This document shows, piece by piece, positions 34,211 to 45,736 of a stretch of DNA of 64,000 nucleotides; the first letter of the stretch is position 1, and every line of letters begins with the position of its first letter. This stretch comes from Locusta migratoria (Eukaryota > Arthropoda > Insecta > Orthoptera > Acrididae). The stretch lies in contig CM048746.1 of NCBI GenBank assembly GCA_026315105.1, forward strand, positions 639,337,398-639,401,397, written 5' to 3'. Position numbers and translations under genes: made by a program. Under the pieces are notes generated by a model. It was not told the origin of the DNA, did no database searches, and worked only from the letters and a program-made list of their open reading frames with translations.

Positions 34211-34792
34211 ATGTGATTGTGTATTTATACGCGCAAATTGGCGCGAACGGAGGCAGAATGAGGAGAGTCTCTGAAGTGAGTCTGAAGTAGGCGGGAGTAT
34301 AATGGCAGTCTTTGTGAAGTAACATTTTGTTTAGTATGGAACTGTGTTGTGATATTGCTTTATCAGAAATGGATGAATAAACGTACTTAAAAATTAAATG
34401 AAAGTGTCACAAATGCAGTTTCCTGAAAAGCCAAGAACCCGACGTCATAACATAATTTTGTAATGTGTTGACGGCAGGCGAGCTACAAGATCTTCGAGAC
34501 CACTGAACACCTACAACAGGTGAAGTATATAAAAATGTGGAGTTAATTTATGTCCAGTGAAAAACAAATGCGCCACAACGCGACATACTGACGTACACAC
34601 TGCACTAATAAAACAGAGCTCGACTGGTGATAACTGCCGTAGCGTGGAGAAAACAGTGACTGTTGCCACCGGTGGCGTAGTTGACTGCGCTGCTGGCCGC
34701 GCAGCCTGGCTGCCCAGTGTGATAGCAGCGACGCGACCAGTGGTGCGACTGGCGGCGCAGCCTGGCTGCCTAGTATAATAAGGCCCTTACGC

Positions 34793-35640
34793 GAGTTTTG
34801 ACGAGTGCGGTCGGCTTGACTTAGGTGCTTACTTCTATATGTTTTGAGACTTCGGTTATTTTTTTCCACCTATTGCGCTCTGTGGACTTGGAGTTTCAGA
34901 TTCACTCTTCAGACACGGTCTGAGACTTATGTCTGTCGCCCTGAGTATTAGAGGTGTGAATAGTCTCAACCAGTTTCACTCAGCAGCACCGACGCGCTGA
35001 TAACGTTGTTCCTAGCTCTGGTGTCAATTGCGCAATCGACAATCTCGTGTCCAGTATCTGGTATCCCAGCACGATAAGTTTGAGAGCCCGCCAGACCACA
35101 AGGACTGTGACAGCAGCCGCTAGGCGGTGCGCACAACCTACTAGCGCTGCCATCGCCACTACAGCGCTGCACGCCGTGGCGCGCCTACCGCGCCGCACTA
35201 TATAGGGCCGGAGCCACAGCTCGCTCCTCAGTCTGGTGTTGACTGCGCTCCGTTTACTTTCGCTATTCATTGGTTATCTGGCTTCGTACTCTGCTCTGTC
35301 ACGGTTCCGATTGGCTTAGGTTTTGGTCTTGGTTTTCCATTAGTTGTTGTCATTGTTTGTCGTCTCTGTGGTCTTGTGTAGTGTTTCTCGTTAAAGGCGA
35401 CGCTTGATTGGTCGATCGTCGCTAGTCGCTCCCGACCCAGTCCGACCATCGGTCACTATACAGTACACATAGTCTGAGTGGGCGCGACATAGACGAACCT
35501 GTGGTTTCGTTAACACTGTGCTTACCGGGGACAGAGACTGACAGTAGGGCACTCACGCTTCTGTCTGGATAAGTTTTTTACTTTCGATCGGATCGCAATT
35601 TGGAGCCCTCCAATGCACTTCCGGTACTGGGTCTAAAATA
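34793..35640 (+). promoter_or_regulatory. Candidate element promoter or LTR-like region
   Basis: A GC-rich stretch holds CACTATATAGGGCCGG (TATA box, about 35199-35206). A CTCAGTC initiator-like sequence follows 22-28 bp downstream (35228-35234). This spacing is typical of insect TATA-plus-initiator promoters, common in retrotransposon LTRs. I could not define LTR ends or a target duplication. No downstream coding region is seen. Confidence 0.35.
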
Positions 35641-36560
35641 CATATTATTTAAATTAATATGATTTACATTGATACGAAGTTCACTGGGTCATATAGTTTG
35701 AAATAAACATTTCATACTCTTTCAAATCGTCTGTACGTTATACAGATGGGTTTATAAACTTAATAACTTTAAAAAATTTCGGTAATGAAATTTCACAAAC
35801 ATGTCATAAATGCAGTTCCAGTTCGAAGTATAGCAGGTAGCTAAGGTTTGCATTAACATCGAAAGTGCCACGGTGAAAATATTTGTGTAGATTATATTGA
35901 ACTAAAGGACCTACAGTGAACGGTAATTGTTATGACAAACAATCATGGTCATGTATTTGCATCTGTTTTTAATGTGTTGTAACACCTGGTTTCATAAGTC
36001 CAGTATAATTTCTTTTGGTGTTTACTGAACGTATTAAGTCTACAAACTTGTAAAATTGCTGTCATGTGGTTTGATTGAGAACATTGGTGTACGAAATTTG
36101 AGTACAAGCCGAAACTGACAACAAAAATCTTACAATTAAGATGCGCTTGGATCAGCTGTAAAAAAATCATTTCAGTTCGAAATAAGGAGTCGTTAATAAA
36201 CCTTGTTACCATGCTGAAACAAGTAATGTTTGCTATGTTTGAAAGTTCAGTACCTACAAAAAAGTGACAACAGAATAATAGCCAGGGTCAGCTGCCAGAA
36301 AAGCATTTCACACAAAAATAACGTATTTTTAATAACTTATCTTCTTGCCACGCTGAAATAAGTACATAATTATGTGTTGCAAACAGCACATACATACACA
36401 AGTGGAAAAAAAGTTCTGGCTGTTACTGCTACTTCCACACTTTCCACTGCTTACATGTCAACAGTGCTCGATCAAGTATTGTCAACAAAAAATGAAAATA
36501 TTTTTAAAGAAGGCGCAGACACTCAAAAGTCTGGTTTCATCAACCACAATAGCAAAAGAA
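35641..36560. other. Unassigned AT-rich sequence
   Basis: No gene or repeat was recognised. Confidence 0.3.
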
Positions 36561-37415
36561 GAAAAAACTTTCATATTCACAAAACATATGACATCAACTG
36601 CGAATGTGTGAAGCTAAAAATGTGTACCCAGCCGGAACTCGAACACGGGTCTCCACTTTCTAGGCAGTTTCACTGACCCCTACACCACTGGGGACAGATT
36701 GATCACCGCACCTGCAAGGACTATCTAAGCACGCCTCTCGTAAGATACAAATTTCCAGCTTCACCCTGCCCACAGTACTCAAACTCGTAGTTTTGAAACT
36801 AATTCCCGTAAGACTAAGGGCCACAAACTTGCCCACCTCTCCCCTCTAACGAAAGGATCATTGCCCGTCACCGGCATATTATATATATGGTCAGCGCAAC
36901 TATCTAGAAAGCGGGAGACCCGGGTTCGATTCCCGGCTGGGTGCACATTTTCAGCTTCTCCCATTCGCAGTTGATGTCATATATTCTGCGAATTTGAAAG
37001 AATGACAACTGCAGGATCAGAAGTGATGTCTGTTCTTTCGGAAAAGACGCCACATGTATATGTATATAATATGCTGATGATGGGCAATGATCTTTTAGTT
37101 AGTGGAGAGGTGAAGACAGGTTTGTGGCCCTTACTCTTACGGGAATTAGTTTCAAAACCACGAGTTTGAGTACTGTGGGCAGGGTGAAGCTGGAAATTTG
37201 TATCTGACGGGATGCTTGCCTTGGTTGATCTTGCGAGTGCGGTGATCACTGTGTTCCCAGTTGTGTAGTGGCCAGTGAAACTGCCTAGAAAATGTTCGAG
37301 TCCCGGCTGGGTACACATTTTCAGCTTCGCCCATTCACAATTGATGTCATATATTCGGTGAATATGAAAGAATAAGAACTGCAGGATCAGAAGTGATGTC
37401 TGTTCTTTCGGAACA
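36560..37415. repeat. Inverted pair of tRNA-derived repeats (SINE family D)
   Basis: The left arm (about 36560-36885) is repeated inverted at about 37040-37350. It carries a tRNA-like head with GTTCGAGTTCCGGCTGGGT in the minus sense. A third head, GGGTTCGATTCCCGGCTGGG, lies at about 36925-36945 on the plus strand. A tail with TTGATGTCATATATTC and a TGTTCTTTCGGA end follows twice in the same orientation (36965-37060 and 37340-37415). The structure suggests two or three insertions in or beside each other. No coding capacity. Confidence 0.7.
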
Positions 37416-37426
37416 GACGCTACATG

Positions 37427-37622
37427 ATTCAAATGTTTGTAAATCTATCGGAACAAACTGCGTGGTCATCAGTCCGTAGCTTACAAACTACTTAAACCCA
37501 GGTAAACTAACCTACGGACAAACACACACACCCATGCCCCAGGAAGGACTCGAACCTCCACGGCGAGGAACCGCGCGCTCCGCAGCGAGGTGCTTTAGAC
37601 CGCTCGGCTACTCCACCGCGGC
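37427..37622 (-). mobile_element. SINE family B, copy 3
   Basis: Flanked by GACGCTACATG (37416-37426 and 37623-37633). Inserted between the family D repeat and the MITE that follows 4 bp later. Confidence 0.96.
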
Positions 37623-37637
37623 GACGCTACATGTATA

Positions 37638-38299
37638 CAGGGTGTTTCACTAAGTATGTTTCCCTCTGTAACTTATAAAATAATAGGTGAAGGGAAATTT
37701 TAATGCGGTAGGTCAACACAAGAAATGTTACACTTTCTGCGGAGCTATGAACATAGTTTATTGTATCATTTTGCAAAGAGTTACACCACAAAGATATAAT
37801 TTTTTAAATGGAACAATAGTTTTTCTCTATCGTGCATTGGATTCGTTTAAACCAGCGGCGTCCAAATAAATTTAAACTACATTCCTATCACTGTTAGTTT
37901 GGGAGATACAACCCTTCAAAGTTCCGGGGGCGGAGTCTGCGATAGCGCAGCTGACTGGCCGAGTGGCTATCCCCTGGGGAACGGCCCACTGCCTCATGAC
38001 CACCAGCCAGTCAGCTACGCTGTCGTAGCCTCCACCCCCTAAACTGTGATAGGAATGTAGTTTAAACTGATTTGGACGCAGCTGGTTTCAACAAATCCAA
38101 TGCACGACAGAAAAAAACTATTGTTCCATTTAAAATATTATATCTTTGTGCTGTAACTCTTCGGAAAATGATACAATAAACTATGTTCATAGCTCCGCAG
38201 AAAGTGTAGCATTTCTTGTGTTGACCTACCGCATTAAAATTTCCCGTCACCTATTATTTTATAAGTTACAGAGGCAAACACACTTAGTGAAACACCCTG
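37638..38299. mobile_element. Palindromic MITE, family M, copy 1
   Basis: The 662-bp element starts with CAGGGTGTTTCACTAAGT and ends with its inverse, between TATA tetranucleotides (37634-37637 and 38300-38303). The arms are each about 300 bp and nearly complementary. The GC-rich centre (about 37930-38040) contains GACTGGCCGAGTGGC and a matching inverse. No transposase is encoded. TA-type flanks would fit Tc1/mariner-type mobilisation but the family is not assigned. Confidence 0.88.
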
Positions 38300-38303
38300 T
38301 ATA

Positions 38304-38617
38304 TAGAAGAAGAAACATCTCAAAAACACACTGACACAAGGTAGAAAGTCATCTGAAACTTCTTCTCTCTTGGGGCAGTTATGTGTCATTAGTGAAAAAT
38401 TTTGTTTGATTATAGACAGACTGAGATCAAAGAAAGCAAAGCATTTTGTGTTCTTGCGCGAAGTACTTGCTGTTTTAGCACTTCGAATTGAGCATTTAAA
38501 TTCTGAACACAATTGAGCATATTTCAGTAGCCAAAAACTGTACAGACAATACACACTAAGTACATTGTACACTACATACAGCACTTCAAGTTCAACAGCA
38601 ACATACGACTGACAGAC
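38304..38617. other. Unassigned sequence
   Basis: No feature recognised. The long minus-strand frame here is composed of MITE arm, unassigned DNA and LTR-like repeat, so it is a chance frame. Confidence 0.35.
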
Positions 38618-38622
38618 ATAAG

Positions 38623-39091
38623 TTTTGTGTCCCAACTTCGTCGCCGCTTTTGTGTCCCAGCCTCGTCGTAGGTGTCGGTCGCCGAGTGGAATGAGCCCGA
38701 CACAGGAACAAAAATAGCACGCTGGTGCAGGTACGGAGGGGGAGCTGCCAGAAACTATAAACACTAGAGTAAATTACAAAGAGATATATATTGCACAGAA
38801 TGTAACAATACTTAACTTTTACATAGTACTGCAGAATGTTGATACATAGTTGTTAGAGGCCTGCCTAGTGCCTGTACAATAGCAAAGTCTTCACTGGTGC
38901 CTATCTGATTACGAAGGTCCTAACTGGTTGCTAACTCAGTCCCAAGTGGCAAGTGTCTTTCCGTGGTGGCCACGAGCGGGGTTGCAGCAGAGGGCGCTCG
39001 TGGCTGTCGTCGTGAGAACGCCGCGCCGTGCGTGCATGGCGGCACGCGGCGAAAGTAGGTGGCGCGCACTTTGTACTCGTGCGACACCACA
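38623..39091 (-). mobile_element. Solo-LTR-like repeat L, copy 2
   Basis: In the minus sense it begins TGTGGTGTCGCAC and ends GGGACACAAAA. It is flanked by the 5-bp duplication ATAAG (38618-38622 and 39092-39096). Two 25-bp units sit at its 3' end. The body has a GC-rich block (CCACGAGCGCCCTCTG), then an AT-rich block with TATATATCTC. Length, TG start and 5-bp duplication suggest a solitary LTR, although the 3' end is not a clean CA. Same family as 5750-6607 and 44777-45258. Confidence 0.75.
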
Positions 39092-39096
39092 ATAAG

Positions 39097-39403
39097 TGTT
39101 GTGACCACCGTGCGGTGTCGGCCGAGTTTACACAGGTTGCTGCAAAGAGCGCAGTAACTCCTGTGTTACCCAATGACCGAATGACTTAGCAACCAGGGCT
39201 TAACTTCGGCCGGTCCGCGTTTCGGCACCTCCCAATATATCTTTTTAACTTGTAGGCACCGGAGGTTTGAAGTAGTGCACGTGTATTAAGTCACAACATA
39301 ACAGATATCTGTTGCCTTGCCCGCAAGAACGAAGCCGTTTGGTTGAAGCTGTTGTTTATATTGAACCTTGTGGTTTTATGTTTTTTATTATATATTAAAA
39401 TAG

Positions 39404-39461
<58 letters not shown>

Positions 39462-40773
39462 CATTGAAAATTTTAAGTGTTTTCCTTGGAGGTGGGGGGG
39501 GGGATGGTTGTAGGAGCCCATTCCGGTACCTACAATTTTAGAACTGGAGCACCGCTAGGAATGCTACAGTAATCAGAAGTGAGTGTAGGCCCTTGTTTAC
39601 AACGCCCTTCGACGTCTACCGACATCGCTCGTGTGAAGAACATCAACGAAATTGGCCGTGGGAATTGAAAACAGACTGTCAGAGTGATAGCAGAAAAATT
39701 CAACTGCGTCTTAATATCGCCAAGGTCGCTCCGCGGCTTGTTGCTTAAGTACAGAAAGACCATAACCTCGCAGTCTTTAAAGACCTGTTCTTTCGCGCAA
39801 TTGAGATGTTCCTTTTGAGAATAATAATTGGTTTTGAGACAATTGTCTGCAAGTATGATGTTGAGAGTAAAGTTCAATCTTCACAAGGATCAGAAAAGTT
39901 CTCGAAGACCAAAGAAATTTCGAAAGATCATCAGGTCAGTTCAAATTCCAAAATTATACTGTTAGGATTTTTTTCAGTCTTGCGGAATTGACCGATTAAT
40001 CGTTGGAGCTATCTGGATGTGCTGATTCGCTTGCGAGAAAATGTGAAAATGAAACGGCCTGTAATGTGTATGACTCTATGGCTCTTGAATCATGCTTACG
40101 CGCCCGTATATCCGACCCTGTTCGTACGTAATGATTTTCACAAAAAACTGAATCACTGTGCGTACTCATACTCCGAACTCTTCAGATCTGACCACTGCAA
40201 ACATTATGTCAAAATTTTCATATTTTTGTCAACTTAAATTGCCAGAATTCTGAATCCATCGGTTCCGAGAGTAACAGACTACTTACATAAAGTAACTTAG
40301 CTAAGATTCGAAACTCCGACAGAAACCGTGTCAATGGAGCCTTACAACGCACGGCTAACTCTGACAAAGACGGTGACAGAGCTGTATCAACTGTCCAGAA
40401 GACTATTTCGAAAGAGATCGTGTACAATAAGGAAAAGTTAAGCGTACGATTAGTTATTATTTATGTATGCCGCATATTTTTTGCCTTACAAGTGAATGTT
40501 GTCTGTGGTTGTGCGTCTGTTACACACACAGTGACGATAAACAAACTTTTATTAAAAAAAAGTGTAACTGAAAATAGTGTTAATGTAAACAGTGACAGCA
40601 AGCGCAATGTGCTACAAAACATACATGAAGGGGACAACATAAAAATACTTGTGCTATATTAATAGTTCATTTTATTCAGAATTAAATAATCCCATTGCAT
40701 GAGAACTGCTATCGATCGAATTTAGTAAAAACCAAACAAATAATGTAAAACAAAAAATATTTTCTTTACAGTT
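39097..40773. other. Unassigned sequence with TA microsatellite
   Basis: A TA tract spans about 39412-39459, and a G-rich run is at 39494-39502. No protein domain, SINE or RNA gene was recognised in the remainder. Small frames at 40019-40240 and 40420-40662 look like chance. Confidence 0.4.
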
Positions 40774-40816
40774 GACCACTGAAGATGCTTTAAAATAAAG
40801 CGAAACGCGTCTGGTC
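40774..40816 (+). ncRNA. Hammerhead-ribozyme-like motif 3
   Basis: Plus strand: stem I GACCA/TGGTC (5 bp), core CTGAAGA plus the extra T, stem II GCTTTA/TAAAGC (6 bp, 3-base loop), GAAA, then ACGCGT as self-complementary stem III and C at the cleavage position. All stems are perfect. The sequence differs from motif 1 in every stem yet keeps pairing. No Penelope-like coding region is recognisable nearby. Confidence 0.65.
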
Positions 40817-41189
40817 TCAAGTAGACTGACTCACAGTTGCATGAGACTGTCACCTAACCTATAAAATTTCGAATATCTATTCAGTGCAGTATTTATGAAC
40901 ATTAATGTACTCTACCGTCTGTTTATTGGTTAGTGAAGTCACCGGAAGTTTAGAAACAACTGCAAAATGATTTAGTTAAGTTATGTGTATGGCAAAAATG
41001 GCAATTGATCCTAAATAATGATACGTATGAAGTCATCTATACGAGCACTAAAAAAATACGGTAAAAGTCATTTACACGATGTATCAGTCGAATGAAAGGG
41101 CCGTAAATTCAACTAAATAGCTAGGAATTAAAATTGCAAATAATATAAATTGAAAAAAAAACAGAGATAATATGGTAGGAAAGCGAACC

Positions 41190-41385
41190 ATATGCTACAT
41201 ATCAAATGCGGAACGGAAGATGCTACAGTTCTTCTAAAGAAACTGCCTATACTACCAATGCGCTTTCTAATTTGGAGTATTGCTCCGCATAGTTGGATCC
41301 CACCAAGTGACAGCTCTTCTGTATTATTCCGATATAGGAGAGAGAGTGCCACGGAAATGAAGGGCGAACTGGGATGGAGATAATT
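41190..41385 (+). pseudogene. CR1-like reverse transcriptase C-terminal piece (unit A)
   Basis: Shifted plus-strand frames read LRFLIWSIAPHSW... and SSVLFRYRRESATEMKGELGW, matching the R-x-A-R-S-V-L-x-R-Y-R-x-x-SVTEM pattern at the end of the CR1-like proteins here. The same piece recurs at 41990-42245 in unit B. Both are short 3' fragments. Confidence 0.6.
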
Positions 41386-42234
41386 AAAAGAAAGGAGTTA
41401 TTCGTTGCATCGATATCTGTTTGCGAAATTCCTTTCAGCAACTGTCTCCTCCGAATTAGACTTACTTTACTTACTGGTATCCAGAAATTTGTTTCAAAGT
41501 CTTTCAGCCCAATACCGGGCCATGTCCATTGCTTCTCTCTTCTCAAGCCATAGTTTATCAAGGGTACTCCTCGTGCGGCAGATGGAACTATGTACAAGAT
41601 TTTCCATAGCTTGAAGTTCACCGCAGTCACATTTGTTGTCTTCTTCTTTGAAACCCCATTTGACTAGATTTGCTTTGACTGGAGCTATACCTGTTCTGAT
41701 GCGATTCAGTGTTGTCCAAACGTTCCTGCTTGTTGTGCTGTTGCTGGTCCTTTCTCGTTAATCAGGGTAGTCCTTCGCGGGTTCATTCAGCTCACTAAAT
41801 AATAAGTAAGAAGTTACCCATATGAGAACTAAAAGAAATACGGGAAACTTCATTTCCACTATGTGTCGGTGGAATGAAAGGGCCGTAAATTCAACTAAAA
41901 AGCTATGAATTAAAATTGTATACAACCTAAATTGGAAAGAACACGTATAGAATATTGTAGGAAAGCGAACCAAATGCTACCTATCAAGTGCGGAACACTT
42001 AGAAGATGCTACAGTTCTTCTAAAGAAACTGCCTATACTACCATCGCTCGTTCTATTGTGGAGTATTGCTCCACATAGTGGGACCCCACCAAGTGGGACT
42101 GAAAGAGAATAAAGTTCATAGAAGGGCAGCTCGTTCTGTATTGTCCCGATATAGGAGACAGAGTGTCACGGAAATGATGCACGAACTGGGATGTAGATCA
42201 TTAAGTGAAAGACGTCTTTCGTTTCATCGATATA

Positions 42235-42560
42235 AAGTAAAAAGAAAGGTAAAGCAGTCAACAAGGTGAAGGTTGCTTTGAACACCACAGTGCTTTGCTA
42301 GGCATGGGCCTGTTTGGAGGTGGTATGCCGTTGCCTTTCTCCGACCTTCGAACTGACTTACCCAGCCAGTTATAGGGGGACCTACAATTTAACGTGGGTT
42401 CCGAAACACGGTGTTACTCGGTATTTTCCACATGAGCCATACTGCCAGAGGTGAAAGAAGTGGAAAGTGACAGATAAAAATCCTAGGACCTGGCGGGGAT
42501 CGAACCCGTGACCTTTGGATTTGTAGTCTGGCACTCTACCACTGTGCAACCGAGGCACAC
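42235..42560 (-). mobile_element. SINE family C, copy 1 (family description)
   Basis: Family C is about 320 bp. It has a tRNA-like head (GTTGCACAGTGGTAGAGTG as A box; GGTTCGATCCCCGCC as B box), a body with CTGTCACTTTCCACTTCTTT and GGCAACGGCATACCACCTCC, and a tail ending near GACTGCTTTACC. This copy is flanked by CATCGATATA (42225-42234 and 42561-42570). It is absent from unit A, so it inserted after the tandem duplication. Confidence 0.94.
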
Positions 42561-42570
42561 CATCGATATA

Positions 42571-44180
42571 TGTTTGCGAAATTCCTTTCAGGAACATTCT
42601 CCTCCGAATGCGACTTACTTTACTTTCTCGTGTCCGGAAATTTGTTTCAAAGTCTTTCAGCCAAATATTGGGACGAGTCCAATGCTTCTCTCTTCTCAAG
42701 CGATAGTTTATCAAGGGTACTCCTCGTGTGGCAGATGGAACTGTCTACAAGATTTTCCATAGCTTGAACTTCACCGCAGTCACATTTGTTGTCTCCTTCT
42801 TTGAAACCCCATTTGACTAGATTTGCTTTGACTGGAGCTACACCTGTTCTGATACGATTCAGTGTCCTCCAGATCTTCATGCTTGTTGTGCTGCCGCTGG
42901 GCACTTCTCGTGAAGCAGGGTAATCGTTCGGGGGATCATTAAGCTCACTAACGAGAAATCTCTTGCGGGATTTGAATCTGCTACGTCCGCATGAAGAACC
43001 ATGCAGTGGGTGGCCCTCGTCAAAGGTATGATTGAATTTTTCTGTGTGTTCATGCGCAGTTGTTCGGGATTCGGGAGATGAGAATCCAGCAGCATTATAT
43101 AGTATCACAAGTGGTGAGGGTTTCATGTAACCCGTTGTTAGCCTGCTAGTTTCATTAAGGACTGTAGTGACTTTTTTGGCATGTGTGGATCCGGACCATA
43201 CAGGACACGCATATTGTGCCGTGCAAAATCAGAGTGCTTGAGCAGTTGTCCGTAATACAGTCCGTCTGGTTCCCCATAGCCAGTTCGTCAGTTTCCTTAA
43301 GCTATTGTTCCTGGCAGCAGCATCTTGGCAGGTCTTTTCACACTGTCAGTGCTCTATCCAGCACGACTCCCAGGTATTTTGGTTTTTCAGAATGTTCCAG
43401 CTTGCTGCGATTCCGGGTGACATTCAGCTTTCTGTTTGCCTGTTTTGAGCGAAGGTGGAAAGCGCTAACTTGTGTCCTCGATGGATTTGGTTTGACAGAC
43501 TTCTCTTTATAGTATTCTGACATTACGTTTAGTGAACTTTGTAGTTTCTCTTCTACTTCCTAGAAGCTGTTTCCTTGTGCTGTAATGGCCAGGTCATCTG
43601 CGTACAAAAAATAAATAAATAAATACATAAAAAATAATAAAAATTAAAAAAAAGGGTAGCATGTTCCGGCGTTTGATGATCATTTGTGTACAGTTTAAAT
43701 AGTAGGGAGGCCAGTACACTGCCTTTTTGTCGGCGCCATCAGCTTTTTCTGCCGTCCAGCAATACATAGAACTGTTTGGTAGCAGAGATTCAATTATTTT
43801 TGCGAGCTGATGATCTCTGCATGTTCTGTAGAGTTTTTTTCCTGAGAATTCTAAGGTTGACGGTGTCATATGCAGAACTACACCCTATTACTTGCTTGTT
43901 TTCAAAACCTTCCTCTGCTCTGTGAGGGCTAGGATGCGACTGGTGCATTATTTCCCATGTCCGACTCCAGCTTTTGGTCTGCGATATTTGCTACGCGGCT
44001 TAAGATCATTCGTTCGTACCGTTTGTACAGATGACAAAGAAGAGCTATAGGGCGGTAGTTCTTCGCTTGGCCTACGTCTTTACCAGGTTTTAGTAGTGAC
44101 ACTATCTTTGATTTCCTCCAAATGTTTGACCTGTGCGAACAATTCGCACTCTTATCTGATCCGTGGCAGATAGGTAAGAT
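42571..44180 (-). pseudogene. Jockey/CR1-group retrotransposon, reverse transcriptase half
   Basis: Reading right to left on the minus strand: WRKSKIVSLLKPGKD, then NYRPIALLCHLYKRYERMIL (44000-44120) are the first RT blocks. KLYRTCRDHQLAKIIESLL is near 43790-43840. GSVLASLLFKLYTNDH (near 43680-43725) is the primer-grip block. FLYADDLAITAQG (near 43575-43615) is the catalytic YADD box. RPNPSRTQVSAFHL-like text with KYLGVVLDRAL (43338-43480) follows. The end carries TLNRIRTGVAPVKANLVKWGF and a CDCG motif (42780-42860). Stops and shifts break it, and an AT-rich run (43601-43655) has expanded inside. No endonuclease domain is present. Confidence 0.8.
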
Positions 44181-44559
44181 AGTAATGGAGAAAAGATGCA
44201 AGTACATATGTATAATTGATAATAAACTTTGAATAGTAGTAACTAATGTTAGTATCGTTATATGAAAATTTATATAATTAAATACAATATGGTTAATTGT
44301 AAAACATATAAAAACAGATATTGATTTTTTCATTTTTTAAATGGTTTTTAAAGTTGTGTATTTTACAACACTTCTTTGAAAACAATGTAAGTAGTTATTA
44401 TGTGATCATTTACATTTTGGCTGTATGTATCTTTATCACAAATGTAAATATCACGGAATGAGCGAACTCGTGGAAAAGCCACGTATAACTGTCGATGGCA
44501 AAAACAGCTTCTGGTTAACATAATCCTTTCCATTGAAACTGCTGTGGGACGGGATAATG
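44181..44559. other. Unassigned AT-rich sequence
   Basis: Nothing recognised. Confidence 0.3.
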
Positions 44560-44776
44560 TTGACTTTAACTGTATACGTTATGTTCATAATGGAATGATA
44601 AACTCGTATGTCGACACTAGTTGTGAAATTAACTTGATTTTAAGCAAGTCTATTTAATTACTAAGTAGTTGTTTACTGTTTCTTAGCAACACCAACTATT
44701 GAAAGTTAACAGGAAAAATTTTATTGACTTAGTTCGAAGTTCCCACACCACAGCAAGAATCAGAAAAAAGAAAATA

Positions 44777-45258
44777 TGTGGTGTCGCACAAGTATGAAGT
44801 GCGCGCCACCTACTTTCGCCGCGCGCCGTCATGCACGCACGGCGCGGCGTTCTTACGACGTCAGCCACGAGCGCCCTCTGGTGCTATCCCGCTCGTGGCC
44901 ACCACTGAACGACATCGTTCACTTGGGACTGAGATAGGAACCAGTTAACACTTCGGAATCAGATAGGCACCAGTGAAGACTTGGCTATCGGATATGCACT
45001 AGGCAGGCCTCTAGCTCATTTATGTATCAGCATTCTGCAGTACTGAGCTATGTAAAAGTTAAGTTTTACTAAGTCTCTAAGAAATATATATCTCGTTCTA
45101 ATTTACTCTAGTGTTTCTAGTTTCTGCTGTCCCACTGGCTGGTCACCTCCTACCTGCACAAGCGTGCATTCTTTATTCCTGTGTCGGTCTTTCTACTCGC
45201 CCACCGACACCTACGACGGAAACAAGACACAAAATCGCCGACGAGGCTGGGACACAAA
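44777..45258 (+). mobile_element. Solo-LTR-like repeat L, copy 3
   Basis: Starts TGTGGTGTCGCAC and ends GGGACACAAA. It is probably flanked by AAATA (44772-44776 and 45259-45263), though A-richness blurs the right edge. It inserted into repeat Y. Confidence 0.75.
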
Positions 45259-45667
45259 AAATAAATCTTCAAATAGTTCTTGAATAAAATATTAGGCTCT
45301 TGTACGAACAGGGGCAGGAGAGTTTATCTGAAACCATTACTGAAATTTAACCCAAAGTCTAACACAGGCACTACGGTTCGCTGTTGATAACCTTCAACTC
45401 TAGTATTAAAATTCACCGCCTGCTAAACTCAACGTTCCACATTAACATTCAATATAAATTTCTTGTCACAGTTGAATATAAGTCAATATTAGCCTCCACT
45501 ATTATATTAAATATCTTCTTAATCAAAGTAAAACTTCTCTATAAATATTTTTCAACATAATACATGTTTATTTTCTTTTGAAATAGTACAAGTTCAAATT
45601 GGTAATGCTTGTAATAAGACACGTATTCAGCTAGACTAACTCAGAACGACTGTTAACAATGTCATCA

Positions 45668-45677
45668 ACACACACAC

Positions 45678-45734
<57 letters not shown>
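45668..45734. repeat. CA and AT microsatellite
   Basis: A short CA tract runs from 45668 to 45680, then an AT tract to 45734, which joins directly to the left end of MITE M copy 2 and may have replaced its first bases. Confidence 0.95.

Positions 45735-45736
<2 letters not shown>

Larger units (their letters stand above)
32528..34792. mobile_element. PIF/Harbinger-like DNA element with TTA target duplication
   Basis: The left end GGGCCTTTTTACACTAGGCA (from about 32532) and the right end (inverse GGGCCTTATTATACTAGGCA, ending about 34788) are inverted repeats. Both are flanked by TTA, the classical PIF/Harbinger 3-bp target. GC-rich subterminal repeats with GGCAGCC and GGTGGCGCAGCC follow each end. 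No DDE transposase was found. A minus-strand frame at 33640-33823 could be a DNA-binding protein remnant. Two family A SINEs (32706-32914, 33427-33630) are nested inside. The class is inferred from ends and target only. Confidence 0.65.
41034..42960. repeat. Tandem duplication of a two-retrotransposon segment
   Basis: Unit A (about 41034-41825) and unit B (about 41826-42960) share the same order. First comes a plus-strand CR1-like 3' piece (GAATGAAAGGGCCGTAAATTC through GATATAGGAGA). Then comes a minus-strand jockey-like tail (the plus strand reads TTTGCGAAATTCCTTTCAG onward). Unit B is longer because a family C SINE lies at 42235-42560. Copies are about 80-85% alike by eye. Confidence 0.75.

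Noticed and set aside
38234..38764. 176-codon minus-strand frame
   Set aside because: It spans a MITE arm, unassigned DNA and an LTR-like repeat, so it is not one evolutionary unit.
45668..45734. AT microsatellite as a replication or matrix-attachment site
   Set aside because: It is a simple repeat at a MITE edge with no independent evidence for such a role.
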